Shown: positions 11,257-20,569, counted from the stretch's first letter. The stretch: 64,000 nucleotides of DNA from Triatoma infestans (GCA_011037195.1 JAAEAF010014811.1:18244-82243), one strand, 5' to 3'. Made by a program: numbers and translations. The notes: generated from the letters alone by a model not told the origin.

Positions 11257-11551
11257 AAAAAGATTCTGGTATGAATTAACGTTACGACTTGCTTTTAATA
11301 CAGTTAATAAAATATGACCAGATTATAAAATTAGCAACTGTCCTTGAAATCAGAAATTTTATTTATTTGTTCTAACCTAAATACAGATATGGTACAGGTA
11401 TGTATGTATACCTACCAAATAGCAGTTGAGTGACTAAATTAATAGTAGTTGTAGTCCAGAAGACGGCGCCAATACAGTGAACAAAATAAAGAAAAAAAAA
11501 TGTGAAATTTAACAGATCCAAACCCCTATTTTCCAGAAAAATTGTTTAAAT

Positions 11552-11703
11552 AATACTCTGGTGTGAAACACTCACACAACTTTCCTCTTACTCCAGTTTT
11601 CAAAATTGTAATTTACAAATTTTATAGTTTGTGTATCAAATTTGATGAAATTCCTTGGAGTTCGTCGAAAACTGAAAAAAAATAGGAGTAAGAGAAAGTA
11701 AAA
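11552..11703 (+). repeat. Rep-A internal-deletion derivative, 152 bp
   Basis: The left end reads tctggtgtgaaacactcac then actttcctcttactccag. After only about 90 bp of left-end sequence (ending gtcgaaaactgaaaaa) it joins directly to the right terminal motif taggagtaagagaaagtaaa. Both ends are kept and the middle is lost, which fixes the termini of the family and shows the inverted end motif actttCTCTTACTCC / GGAGTAAGAGaaagt. Confidence 0.75.
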
Positions 11704-11709
11704 AATTGG

Positions 11710-12228
11710 ATACCCCCTTATTCAGTTAGTATACCACGAAATTTAAAATAATTCGTTGTATCCGTTTTCCAGAAAAATCCCAAAACAGTTAGAAATCTAT
11801 TCTGTAAAGCTACACTTCCGGTTGGTTAACGGATTTTCTTCACATTTGGAATTTTAGTAACGCAAATTATGCAAAAACTTTCTTTATTGTATAATAATTA
11901 ATAGAACTGAATTGGTAATTTATAGGATAGCTTAAACATATTAATTACCTTAAAAAAAAACCCAATGTTCCTGGAAAAAAAATGTTTCAAATAAAAGTGA
12001 TAGGCATTTATGTGTGTACATAGTGTACGAAACTTAAAGAAAACTCTTGGAGACACTTAAAGGAAAATAATGAAAGACTGAAATAAAATAAACACTCAAT
12101 AAAGAGGATTTTCACCAAAACCTTATTGTCAGATATGATGTACTCAAAACATCTATTTCCGGTGAACACTCAATTTAGAAATTTTGTCACGTCTTCCTTC
12201 CTCTTGCAGAATAAGAGAAAGTAAATAA
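11710..12228 (+). repeat. Rep-A dispersed repeat, partial copy
   Basis: Middle-to-right portion of the family: ccgttttccagaaaaatcc, acacttccggttggttaac, aaaatgtttcaaataaaagt, catctatttccggtgaacac and the end tcctcttgcagaataagaga (about 12,200-12,219). Confidence 0.65.
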
Positions 12229-12935
12229 GAAGGCATTGTACAATTTTTCTTTCGTTATATCTAGATTTCATTCACTTTTTCCCGATTTATTTGACAATAA
12301 TTATAAAGATAATTAAATTTAACAACTTAATAAAAAAAATAATTTTAATCATGAAAATATGTAAAGGCTGGTACAAGTTAAAAATGTTCCCATATGAGAA
12401 GGGAGCACACTCAGTAAAGCCCTTTCAATTATTAGTACAAGAACAATAAAGAGAGTCATTGAGGACAAAGGCAGGTGTTTGGTAATTTTGGGAGGGAAAG
12501 TTTGTAGAGGGTGAAAGAGGAATGAGTTCGTATACTGGTTAAAGGGTAGCAGCAGCAAAGTCAGTGTGTATGTCTGGCTGCCTGTCTGGGTAAGCATTAT
12601 ACATCTACATTCTCTTTGGGATAACTGTACATTCTCTCACACTTCTAAGTTAGTTCATGATTGTGCAATACATATAGTTGTAAAATTTGAATAATAAATA
12701 AAAATTAAATATCAATTAACTAAAATATAACATAATATATTCATACAACTTTCTCTTATTGTAGATGATGTAAGTACAAAATTAAAATTTTTATTAATCA
12801 GTTGGACTAAAATAAATTTAGAGGTGGTGGGGGTACATGTTGGTAAGAGGTATCCAGGGCTAACAGTACTAGCTGGGAATAAATACAATGTTGTCCACAA
12901 GACAATCCTAATAACATACGAAATCTAACTCACAA
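12229..12935. other. No gene recognised
   Basis: A mixed-composition stretch. The segment 12,349-12,600 is somewhat GC-richer and open on the minus strand for 82 codons, but the frame is rich in Leu, Thr and Phe and shows no domain. I do not call a gene. Confidence 0.4.
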
Positions 12936-13180
12936 AAGACTGTGCAGGTCAGCGATTCATAATTTAAAGAAAATCAATGTAATAGTTTTCAAAAAAAAAA
13001 ATCCAAATAATTAGTCAGCACATTGAAATTCGCTCTAAAAAACAAAAGACCCATCTATATGGTCAACTTAAAACCGATTTGGGCTTACGGTTATCGAAAT
13101 TTATGGTTCAACTAAGCGTTCTAACCTATAATTTACTTATACCAATTCCTCCAATCCAAAATTCTTAACTACTGTGAACG

Positions 13181-13467
13181 ATCCCTACAATGTATCAGAG
13201 ACATTTTCCGTGGTAGCCTGTTTCATTTTGTGGTCATCGGCCGGTTTCGGCCGGGGTTCGCTCCGCATTTGCATCATAACGGAGTCAGTGTATACAACCT
13301 GTGCAAGGCTTGTATGCAAACTGTCTGACCAAACGCATCTTAGATGGGCTAACGCCCGAACGTCAAAAAAAAAAAAATGACCACAATGAAACAGGTACCA
13401 CGGAAAATATCTCTGATGCTTTCCAGCTCTGCAGAACCAACCACCACAACAATCCCTACAATGTATC
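13181..13467 (+). mobile_element. Penelope-type non-autonomous insertion with 16-bp target duplication
   Basis: The target duplication ATCCCTACAATGTATC is present at 13,181-13,196 and again at 13,452-13,467. The 255-bp insert (13,197-13,451) begins agagacattttccgtggtag and ends in the family tail gaaccaaccaccacaaca. The left and right parts are inverted copies (cattttccgtggtagcctg versus its complement near 13,400). The antisense hammerhead at about 13,235-13,275 is degraded: the cleavage triplet and stem II are altered. A second degraded core lies near 13,340 (gcatcttagatgggctaacg). There is no coding capacity. Confidence 0.85.
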
Positions 13468-13535
13468 TAACAATACAATCAATACTGACCTAGACATACA
13501 TACCCTTCCTACAAGAAGTTATCAAAACTGTTAAA

Positions 13536-13868
13536 ATAAATTCCATACATTGTTGTGATTGGTTCCGCAGAGCTGGAAAGCATCAGAGACATTTTCCGTG
13601 ATAGCCTGCTTCTTTTTGAGCCAGGACGCCCATTTTCAGGATGCCGTTTGTCAAACAGTGTGATAATTCAGACTTGCACAGAGCAAATTCAGTTTACACA
13701 CTCAGTTACATTCAGTTTACACAAGTATGCAAACTTAATTTGCTCTGTGCAAGTCTGTGTTATCACACTGTTTGACAAACGCACCCTGAAGATGGGCGAG
13801 AACGCCCGAAACCGGTCGATGACCTCAAAAAGCTATCACGGAAAATGTCTCTGATAAATTCCATACAT
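13536..13868 (-). mobile_element. Penelope-type non-autonomous insertion with 15-bp target duplication
   Basis: The target duplication ATAAATTCCATACAT lies at 13,536-13,550 and 13,854-13,868. The insert 13,551-13,853 is oriented opposite to its neighbour. On the plus strand it starts with the complement of the family tail (tgttgtgattggttccgc) and ends ...cacggaaaatgtctctg. Inside are long inverted arms (cttgcacagagcaaatt and its complement) around a short centre that repeats cattcagtttacaca. The hammerhead motif is on the plus strand. Confidence 0.88.
13782..13821 (+). ncRNA. Hammerhead ribozyme-like motif
   Basis: CTGAAGA (13,786-13,792), one extra T, stem II GGGCG / CGCCC with loop AGAA, GAAA (13,808-13,811), CCGG as a self-complementary minimal stem III, and triplet GTC before GATG (13,818-13,821). 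The upstream stem I strand is CACC instead of CATC, so stem I pairs less well than in the copy at 19,183. Confidence 0.55.
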
Positions 13869-13992
13869 CCTTATTCTCTCAACATAATCCTCTTGCCCGT
13901 CGTCTTTCGTCCTGAACCTTCTCTGACAATACTCAACGACTTCTCAAATGACAATAGCCACAAGATTTGGAGTATTCTCTGTTAAGGACTAG

Positions 13993-14400
13993 TTTTTACT
14001 TTCTCTAACTGCTGCACTTGCAACTGTATTGCAATTGTTTCAAATTTTCGATATCGAGTTTTCATTGGAGTTCCCCTGAGTCTGAAAAAGGTCTTTGTAG
14101 AAAATAGTCTCCTCACAAACGAAAAATCCCAGAAAGTTCAAACTTCACATTCCATTTGAGTATCACCTTAAGGATATGGAACTAATTTGTCAAAAATTTC
14201 TCATCCGGAAGTACCATTTTATTGATTATTTCCACGAAAATGGCTCCAACGAGTTTCTTTGAAATTGATTATCAACTACAATATATAAAGACCTACAACT
14301 TTTATTTGAAACTTTTCTCCCAAAAAATTTTACTTAAAAGGGCTTCTGAATGGAGGGAGGTATCTTTTCTTATATAGTGCTATTTTAATTTATTATAATT
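13993..14400 (-). repeat. Rep-A dispersed repeat, reverse orientation
   Basis: The reverse complement of family blocks appears in reverse order: tttttactttctctaactgc (end motif), aaattttcgatatcgagttt, ttcctcatccggaagtacc-like text near 14,200, and tacaacttttatttgaaac. It is truncated at the 14.4-kb side. Confidence 0.65.
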
Positions 14401-15168
14401 CTCTTCATCTGCACCATACTTATCGTTAAATATGCCATTCAATAAATAAATGCCGATTAATTAGCCAACTAAGAATTAGTTCTTCCTGCTTACTAACATT
14501 CTACATAAATAAAAAATAAATATGCCCTAGGAGAAGAAGATGTGTGTATATAATAATACTAATAATAATCATTCTCTACCACCTAAATAATATTAATTAG
14601 AATTAAATATGGTGACCGAAATGAATGAATTCAGAAATCTATTTCTTTTGTTTAAAACTTTTTTCTGAGAAAGTTCATTAAAAGAAGTTTTGTGGGAGGG
14701 AGAGAGAGAGAGAGATTATGTCCCCCCCCCCCCAAAGACATTTGATTTTAAATTTTCTCCCACTGCTAAAAAAATTGAAGACAAGAAGCGAACATTTTGT
14801 TAAAAATTTAATGTTTGGAGAAAATTGATCAATCTTAACTTTGTAATTTGTGCATTTTAGAATAAGTCGTGTGAGAGTTTCACATCGGATTTTTTTGGAG
14901 TATTCACATACATTTACAGCTGTTGTAAATAAATAAATAAATAAATGCAAATAAAAAAGAATTTCTAATCAATCACCCAATTCTCCACAATAATTGAAAA
15001 CATCGTAACTGCGTTTTGTAGCTGAAAGAACAAACAGCACTTCATATGGCTGAACCTCACAGGAAATATACATTTTCTCTTGTATATGAAAAAAATTTGT
15101 TTGGCCGATTCGTCTATGCTGTTATTGTTTTCTATATGTTTCTGCAGTTTCTATTTGAACAAAAGAAT
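14401..15168. other. No gene recognised
   Basis: AT-rich, with a poly-C/poly-G patch (14,721-14,733) and a short (AAAT)n end near 14,926-14,945 that resembles a SINE or LINE tail (cagctgttgtaaataaataa). Nothing codes recognisably. Confidence 0.4.
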
Positions 15169-15194
15169 TTTTTTTTTTTGTTTATTTAGAAATT

Positions 15195-16143
15195 TACGAG
15201 GCATGTCCAGTAAGTAAGTGTACTGAGGCTCTCACGGCCGGAGGGATTTTGTTTTCGACATGTTGGCTATACTGTTTTCGTGTAGCCTGATTCCTCCCCT
15301 CCGCAACGAGACCGGTTCGAGGTCAGTACGTTGAGAACTGTCGACGCGACAATACGTTTCGTGAAAAATGTCAATCCAATCAAGTGAATAGTGAAGGCCG
15401 GGCGGAGTTTTTGAGACGCTACAAACTCCATGGAGATGAATTTCTCCGCTCCATCATTACTGGAGATGAAACTTGGGTTGCACACTACACACCTGAAACC
15501 AAAAGGCAGTCTCAACAGTGGCGTCACACCTCTTCACCCTCCGCCAAAAAGTTCAAAACCACAATTTCAGCCAAGAAAATCATGGCATCCGTGTTTTGGG
15601 ACTGTCAAGGCATAATTTTAATTGAATATATGCCTCAAGGGGAGACCATCAACTCTGCAAGATACTGTGAGACCCTAAAAAAATTGCGGAGGGCGATTCA
15701 GAACAAAAGGAGAGGCATGCTGACAAAGGGAGTCTGCCTGCTGCACGACAATGCCAGACCACACACGGCCAACGCCACGAAGGAACTGCTTGCCTCGTTT
15801 AAATGGGATGTCCTGAACCATCCCGCGCATTCCCCTGACCTAGCACCTTCAGATTACTATCTCTTTACTCCCTGAAGCTGCACATGGGTGGAAAAAGGTT
15901 TTCAACCGACGAGGAGGTGAAGGGGGAGGTGGAGAAGTGGACGAAGGGGTTGGCGGGAAACTACTTCGAGGAAGGCATCAAAAAATTAATACCCCGGTTC
16001 ACCACCTGCATTGAGAGGAATGGTGACTATGTCGAAAAATAGCTTACATATGTACTAATGTAACCAGGTAATTTTTTTGTTCAAATAAAAATTTTTGTAA
16101 CCTACAAAAATTCATTACACTTACTTACTGGCCATGCCTCGTA
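15195..16143 (+). mobile_element. mariner element, internally deleted, with both TIRs
   Basis: The 28-bp terminal inverted repeats, TACGAGGCATGTCCAGTAAG... at 15,195-15,222 and its complement at 16,116-16,143, differ at one position. The element sits in a TA target. The length is 949 bp against about 1.3 kb for complete mariners. The missing part is the N-terminal DNA-binding region: sequence jumps from the 5' region (to about 15,380) straight into the catalytic half. The flanks (ttatttagaaattTA and TAcaatctg) match the uninterrupted site at 4430-4450. Confidence 0.9.
15384..16042 (+). pseudogene. mariner transposase, catalytic half
   Basis: Mariner transposases cut and paste DNA with a DDD triad. 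Here the triad is complete: GDETWV (Asp28 counted from the Met at 15,384), LLHDNARPHT (Asp122) and SPDLAPSDYY (Asp157). This gives exactly 34 residues between the last two, the D,D34D mark of mariner. A one-base indel near 15,865 stops the frame at 15,875. The following frame continues the normal C-terminus (LKLHMGGKRFSTDEEV) to a stop at 16,040-16,042. The two N-terminal helix-turn-helix motifs are deleted, so the product could not bind its ends. This is recent enough that the catalytic text is almost undamaged. Confidence 0.92.
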
Positions 16144-16900
16144 CAATCTGTATTACATATATACATTGAGTAAATAAGATGTTGAATAATGAAAGTGTAC
16201 GCTGTGAGGGGGTAGGAGGAGAGAAACAACCCAGCGGTAGCACTTTCTACGGGATATCAGTAGCACTGATCAGTCCCGAAGGAAATCTCGGGGCCATTGG
16301 CGATTCAAACGGAGAGGTGGATTGTCAGGGATGGTAGTGGAGGCTAGAGATTGTACAAAGGGATTAGAGCAGAAGGAGAGAGTAGTAAGCAGTTTATGAT
16401 ATTTTGTCTTGGCAAGTTTTTGTACGAAAAGGATGGAGCGTAAGGTTTGAGACGTTGAAAGGAGTATCAACTTATCTGTCGAAGTAGCTTAGATTGGAAT
16501 GTCTGAATGGTACGTAAGTCTGTAGGTTTAGTTGAACCCGACAATTCAAATTCGTAAATCCAAATTGGTTTCATTATAGAAATACGTATATATCAGTCTT
16601 TTGAGTTCTGTAGATAATTTAGATCGTCTTCCAATAAGTCTGTAAAGAAGTTTGGCCCTTTTAGTCAATGCTTGTCTTATAAGTCTAGAGTATTTTGTCA
16701 ACGAAGAGCCCAAGGTACCAAACGAGATCTGTTGCAGGAAATGACTGTGACTGAAGAAGGTCTGGAGGACAGGAACCCCGCCGGAGAGTAAATGTGGCAT
16801 GTTGGCATTTTTGTGGGTTCAGAACAATAGAATATAGAATAGAAATTCGCGGGAAGCTCAAGCACGCATTAGATATCATCATAATGAATCCAACACTAAC

Positions 16901-18219
16901 TTTCGGTTAAAATCCATCAAGGGAATTGAGTGTTTACTAATTGGATTTTCTTTAATATTCACTTACTAACCCATACATTTTATTTGCATTATTTTTGCAG
17001 GAAAATTGATGTATGAAGGTTGGTGAAGGAAATCTTAAGCTTTTCCTTACAGCGTCACTTTCTATAAACAGAAAAGTTTCTTTTAAGGCAGTCTAGGTAT
17101 TTAAGACTTAAGGTATAACTCTGAACTTTAATTTCATGTGGACCCAAGGGGGAAGAGAGTTGAAAGAGACACTATCTGGTGGTTTACAACTTACGTCACA
17201 TTCAGGTGGCTCCAGTACCATAAGAACTAACAATTAAAATTCAAAGTACCTCATCATAATGCTAAAGACAAGTCAATGTCAAGTAAAAACTCTCAAATTG
17301 AAGAAAATTTATGAATTGAATTATAAATAAATTTTCATACAAGATTTTTTTTTAAATTGATCAGAAAATATGTATATGGAATCACACGAAACGTAATTCA
17401 TTGAAAAATAAACAAACAAACAAAAAAAAAAAGAAGATATCTTTCGCAGAATGTGTAGCGGACAAACTCAGAGAAAATAATAAAAATCCCTCAATTAATT
17501 TTCAATTATCAAATCGACAGAGAGAAATAATAAAAAAACTGATTCTAACAAATTTAAAATTTATCTTGTCTGACAAAGATATAGATATATACAAGCTTCG
17601 GGTTATCCACATGAATTGAAAGTATGCGAAGAATTTATAAATTTTAGGGAATTATGTTTGCGTAAATTATTTCTTATAGATAATTTTGAAAAAATACTGG
17701 GTTCATAATAAAATCAAACTAAAAAGAAATGAATATTAAATAAAAAAAAAACTATAAAAAACAAAAAATGTATTACAAGCGATTATTATAAGTTTACAAA
17801 GAAATCTCTACAATAAAATCTGTTGAAGAATTAATTTTGTAGAGAATAATTAAAATAACTTGACACAAACAGAAAGAGGAAAGAGATAATAAGAGTTTTC
17901 ACTGATGAAAACTTTTATAGCAATATAAAAAGTAAGACTTAGTGGGTTATCTTTAGCTGGAAATATAAAAATATTCAAAAAACTTAAAAACTTGGCACAA
18001 CAATGCGGTTAAAACTTAATTCTTTATTTCATTTTAGAGCGTTAAGTGTTAAATTTAAGTTTTAGGAGAAGATAAAAAGAAATTAGTAACTGTTATAAAA
18101 AGTACAGATTGTATATCAGATTCGGTCCGGAAAAACGGAGGATGGTTATAATAAATACACTTTACAAACATATACAAATCCAACATTTAAATATGGGAAA
18201 CTGGGTACTGGCGTAACGG
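16901..18219. other. No gene recognised
   Basis: An AT-rich stretch. The frame 17,401-17,619 (72 codons) is Lys, Asn and Ile rich, as expected by chance in this composition, and shows no domain. Confidence 0.45.
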
Positions 18220-18337
18220 TTGGCTACATTGGTTTTGACAGAAACTTTAATCGTGTAGATAGGGAGGGTGGTAGTACCTACATGGAATATCAAATTTAAG
18301 CTCCTAAGATTTTTCATTCAGATATTTTGTTTACCAT

Positions 18338-18368
<31 letters not shown>

Positions 18369-18440
18369 TTCCTAAGTACTTTCGCTTAAAAAAATTTGTT
18401 CGTATTCAGGTGCCCTCGGAAGAGATGTATTTCAGATGAA
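18220..18440 (+). repeat. Rep-A dispersed repeat, fragment with AC microsatellite
   Basis: The family order is tttgacagaaactttaatcg, ggaatatcaaatttaagctc, (AC)n at 18,338-18,364, an acttcgctt-like block and tcaggtgccctcggaagaga. It ends before the palindromic terminus, next to the Penelope-type arm. Confidence 0.65.
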
Positions 18441-18572
18441 ATTCAATTTTGAGAATTTAAAAAAACAAGTAATACCTAGTTTCTTCAGAAAAAAAAAGAA
18501 CTTATCAGTGTTTGTAAAACAATATAAATTTATCAGAGACATTTTCCGTGGTAGCCTGCTTCATTTTGTGGT

Positions 18573-18610
18573 CATCGACCGGTTTCGGGCGTTCGCCCAT
18601 CTTCAGGATG
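18573..18610 (-). ncRNA. Hammerhead ribozyme-like motif (minus strand)
   Basis: The reverse complement reads CATC, CTGAAGA, T, GGGC-GAAC-GCCC, GAAA, CCGG, TC, GATG. All core boxes are intact and stem I (CATC/GATG) pairs. It is identical to the copy at 19,183-19,220, so the two lie in inverted arms 570 bp apart. Confidence 0.65.
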
Positions 18611-18774
18611 CGTTCTTCAGACAGTGTGTCAACACAGACTCGTACAGAGACTTAGCTTCACACTAACTCTCTTGTGTCAAGTGTCTTGCTTTTAATTTTC
18701 CTTTTTATGTTTCTGTGATGTAACAAATGTGTATGTTTAAAAATTCTTTCTCCACATTTTCACGACTGTCTATA

Positions 18775-19010
18775 TATTTAAAGCCTTGGATAAAGACAGG
18801 AAACTCTGTTGAAACGTTGGCATAATTGAATGTGTTTTCTTGACCGATCTTCACCAAATTTTTTCATAACTTAATTCATCAATGGTCAACTAATTCTTTT
18901 ATATAAATTTCTATTTGTTGTGGTGGTTGGTTCCCGTTTACACAGGAAACTCTGTGTAAACGTTGGCATAATTGAATGTTTTTTCTCTACCGAACCTCAC
19001 CAAATTTGTT
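18775..19010 (+). repeat. Tandem pair of hairpin repeats with GAAACGTTGG-type box
   Basis: Two direct copies (about 18,790-18,880 and 18,938-19,022) share aggaaactctgt, aaacgttggcataattgaat, then cttcaccaaattt and ttcataactta. In the second, tttacacag-gaaa-ctctgtgtaaa forms a near-perfect hairpin. The first has cttggataaagacag before the hairpin and gttgaaacgttgg after. That layout resembles a second, decayed hammerhead class of Penelope-like elements. It is a resemblance only: the CTGANGA box is not intact. Confidence 0.45.
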
Positions 19011-19182
19011 CATAACTTAATAAAAAATGAATGTTTATACCTCTGTGTACTATGTGACTATATATTTACATAGATTGATGCGAGATTGTAAAATTAAAGT
19101 TAATATGTTCAAAAATACGTAATTCCCAAGTGTGAAGCTAAGTCTCTGTACGAGTCTGTGTTGACACACTGTCTGAAGAACG

Positions 19183-19220
19183 CATCCTGAAGATGGGCGA
19201 ACGCCCGAAACCGGTCGATG
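19183..19220 (+). ncRNA. Hammerhead ribozyme-like motif (best copy)
   Basis: Stem I CATC (19,183-19,186); CTGAAGA (19,187-19,193); unpaired T; stem II GGGC / GCCC with GAAC loop (19,195-19,206); GAAA (19,207-19,210); CCGG, self-complementary stem III (19,211-19,214); TC (19,215-19,216), giving the triplet GTC; then GATG (19,217-19,220) closing stem I. Predicted cleavage is after 19,216. A loop-less stem III means that activity would need two copies in one dimer, as described for Penelope-like and retrozyme hammerheads. Confidence 0.68.
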
Positions 19221-19462
19221 ACCCTGATAACGTATTCTCAGATCTCATGGTGACAATACACGGAATATCAAGTTTCAAACTTCTACGGCTTTGTTCGTTT
19301 TTTTGAGCCATGCTGTTAACACACCTCACACAGAACATTTGCTAAACACCACTTTTTTTTGGGACTCAGGGACTTCAAAACGGATAGTTCCGGTGAAAAC
19401 CGATATCGAAAATTTGATACGATTACAATACTTCCTCTTACTAGGAATAAGAGAAAGTAAAA
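19218..19462 (+). repeat. Rep-A dispersed repeat, right end
   Basis: From ctgataacgtattctcagat through aatatcaagtttcaaacttc, acttcaaaacggatagttcc and aaaatttgatacgattac to the terminus cctcttactaggaataagag (19,433-19,452). The terminus is itself a hairpin (CTCTTACT / AGTAAGAG-like). Confidence 0.7.
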
Positions 19463-20569
19463 AAAGATATTGCTATGGCAATCTTGACAATTTAGAACTA
19501 ATCCCAATATCATTCTTTCCCTAGATCCTTTCTAAAATCAAATTTTCGCAGATAATCTACTACAGTATTGAGAGAAATTAAAAAGTTATTTAAAATCCTG
19601 TTAATAAATAATATGATGCCTGTAAAATGTTATTTATTAAAGAATTTTAACCATCTTTCTTAATAGAGGTCTTATAATTTCAGCAATAAATAGTCTCTTA
19701 AAAAACATGAAGCTATAATATCAGAACATTTAGTTTGGTTTTGTGCCACAAATATTAAAAGCTATATTGTTGACCGCAACCGGACTGTGGTATCCGGAGC
19801 TCCAAAGTTAAGTAGCTTACTTGGGAATAATACTTACTTGAAATATAATTCTTCTTATTAAAAGAGGATTACTAAGTTTACAACAAATTCACTTTAGACT
19901 ATGAAAACATGCAATGTATGTTAGTTAACTGCCATCTGTTGACAAATAAGGTCAAACACAATATGTACTATTGCCTATTTTTTCAGGCGGGCTTAACGTC
20001 CAACTACCTAATTAGGTGTCGTGGACGGAGGCGGAATATGTACTTTTATATTATGATGATGTTTCTAAAGATATAAAAGTTTACACAATTTAATGAGCGA
20101 TTATAATTTTTATTTTTCTAACAGAATTGTGATTCGATTAATAATTAATAAAACGTTAAGAAACTGTATTTTCAAGTAGAATTTAGATTTAGGAATTTAT
20201 TTTCTGTGTAAAGATTCATTTAACAACAATCCTGTATCAACAACAATTTTGAATATATAATCTGGAACTACATGTCAAACAGAACTGAACAAATTATTAA
20301 GGATATAAATGAGATGAAGTTGTAAGTTAAAGAAGTCAAAATGAAACAAAATGACATTGAGGAAGATTATCAAAATAAGTGTTCCAAAAGATATTTAATA
20401 ATTTCAGAGAATAGTGATTTAATTATAACTTTTTAGAAAAATGTATGATTAATAAATAGATTTTTGTTTAGAAATATATATAGTTAACTTAATAGATTGC
20501 CTCTATTTATTTATTCTTAAAACATAGTGGCAGCGACATAAAGGAAATAATCCTGTCTTTAAAAAAAAC
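19463..20569. other. No gene recognised; weak 5S rRNA-like scrap
   Basis: At about 19,768-19,838 the text gaccgcaaccggactgtgg and then gctccaaagttaagtagc-cttgggaataatactta loosely follows the internal promoter region of animal 5S rRNA (the ATTAAGCAGC...GGTTAGTACTT part). The match is partial and the ends are missing, so at most it is a 5S-derived pseudogene or SINE head. The rest is AT-rich with no motif. Confidence 0.3.

Larger units (their letters stand above)
12936..13990 (+). pseudogene. Jockey-like RT C-terminal remnant carrying two insertions
   Basis: Outside the inserted elements the plus strand reads a Jockey-type post-RT region. A block near 13,055-13,100 carries LKPIWAYGY (family: LKPIWTYG), TVNDPYNVS lies at about 13,172 (family: NAPWYVSN), NTINTDLDIHT follows at about 13,472, and FHTSLFSQHNPLARRLS lies near 13,858-13,910. 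The protein text continues across both Penelope-type insertions once they are skipped, showing that they landed in an existing copy. Stops and shifts are frequent, and the endonuclease and RT core are not present here. Confidence 0.75.
15169..16900 (-). pseudogene. Jockey-like non-LTR retrotransposon, C-terminal part, split by mariner
   Basis: The minus strand reads YLGLFVDKIL near 16,690 (the RT thumb 'YLG' block), then SRLIRQALTKRAKLLYRLIG (about 16,650) and RRSKLSTELKRLIY, the QLNLQTYVP-like region near 16,510, and the C-terminal signature SLASTTIPDNPPLRLNRQW near 16,320, close to the ORF end. The 3' UTR follows to a poly-T (poly-A of the element) at about 15,169-15,179. The mariner at 15,195-16,143 interrupts that UTR. 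A paralogous copy without mariner is at 4425-5090. There are several frame breaks, and EN and the RT core are absent. Confidence 0.82.
18536..19223. mobile_element. Large Penelope-type foldback with two hammerhead copies
   Basis: The left arm 18,536-18,666 (tcagagacattttccgtggt ... cttagcttcacac) and right arm 19,131-19,223 (gtgtgaagctaagtctctgt ... ccggtcgatgacc) are reverse complements for about 90 bp. The right arm stops at the hammerhead and runs directly into a Rep-A fragment. The 460-bp centre holds a tandem pair of hairpin-bearing repeats and, at about 18,913-18,930, the complement of the family tail (ttgttgtggtggttggtt). It therefore combines at least two element copies. No coding sequence is seen. 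Confidence 0.75.

Noticed and set aside
14678..14950. 90-codon minus-strand frame
   Set aside because: It runs through poly-C and (AAAT)n low-complexity sequence; composition is as expected by chance.
15267..15527. Minus-strand 86-codon frame over the mariner
   Set aside because: It is the complement of the mariner transposase region and has no motif of its own.
18338..18364. CRISPR-like or regulatory repeat
   Set aside because: It is a plain AC microsatellite within a Rep-A copy. No regularly spaced repeat-spacer structure occurs anywhere in the window.
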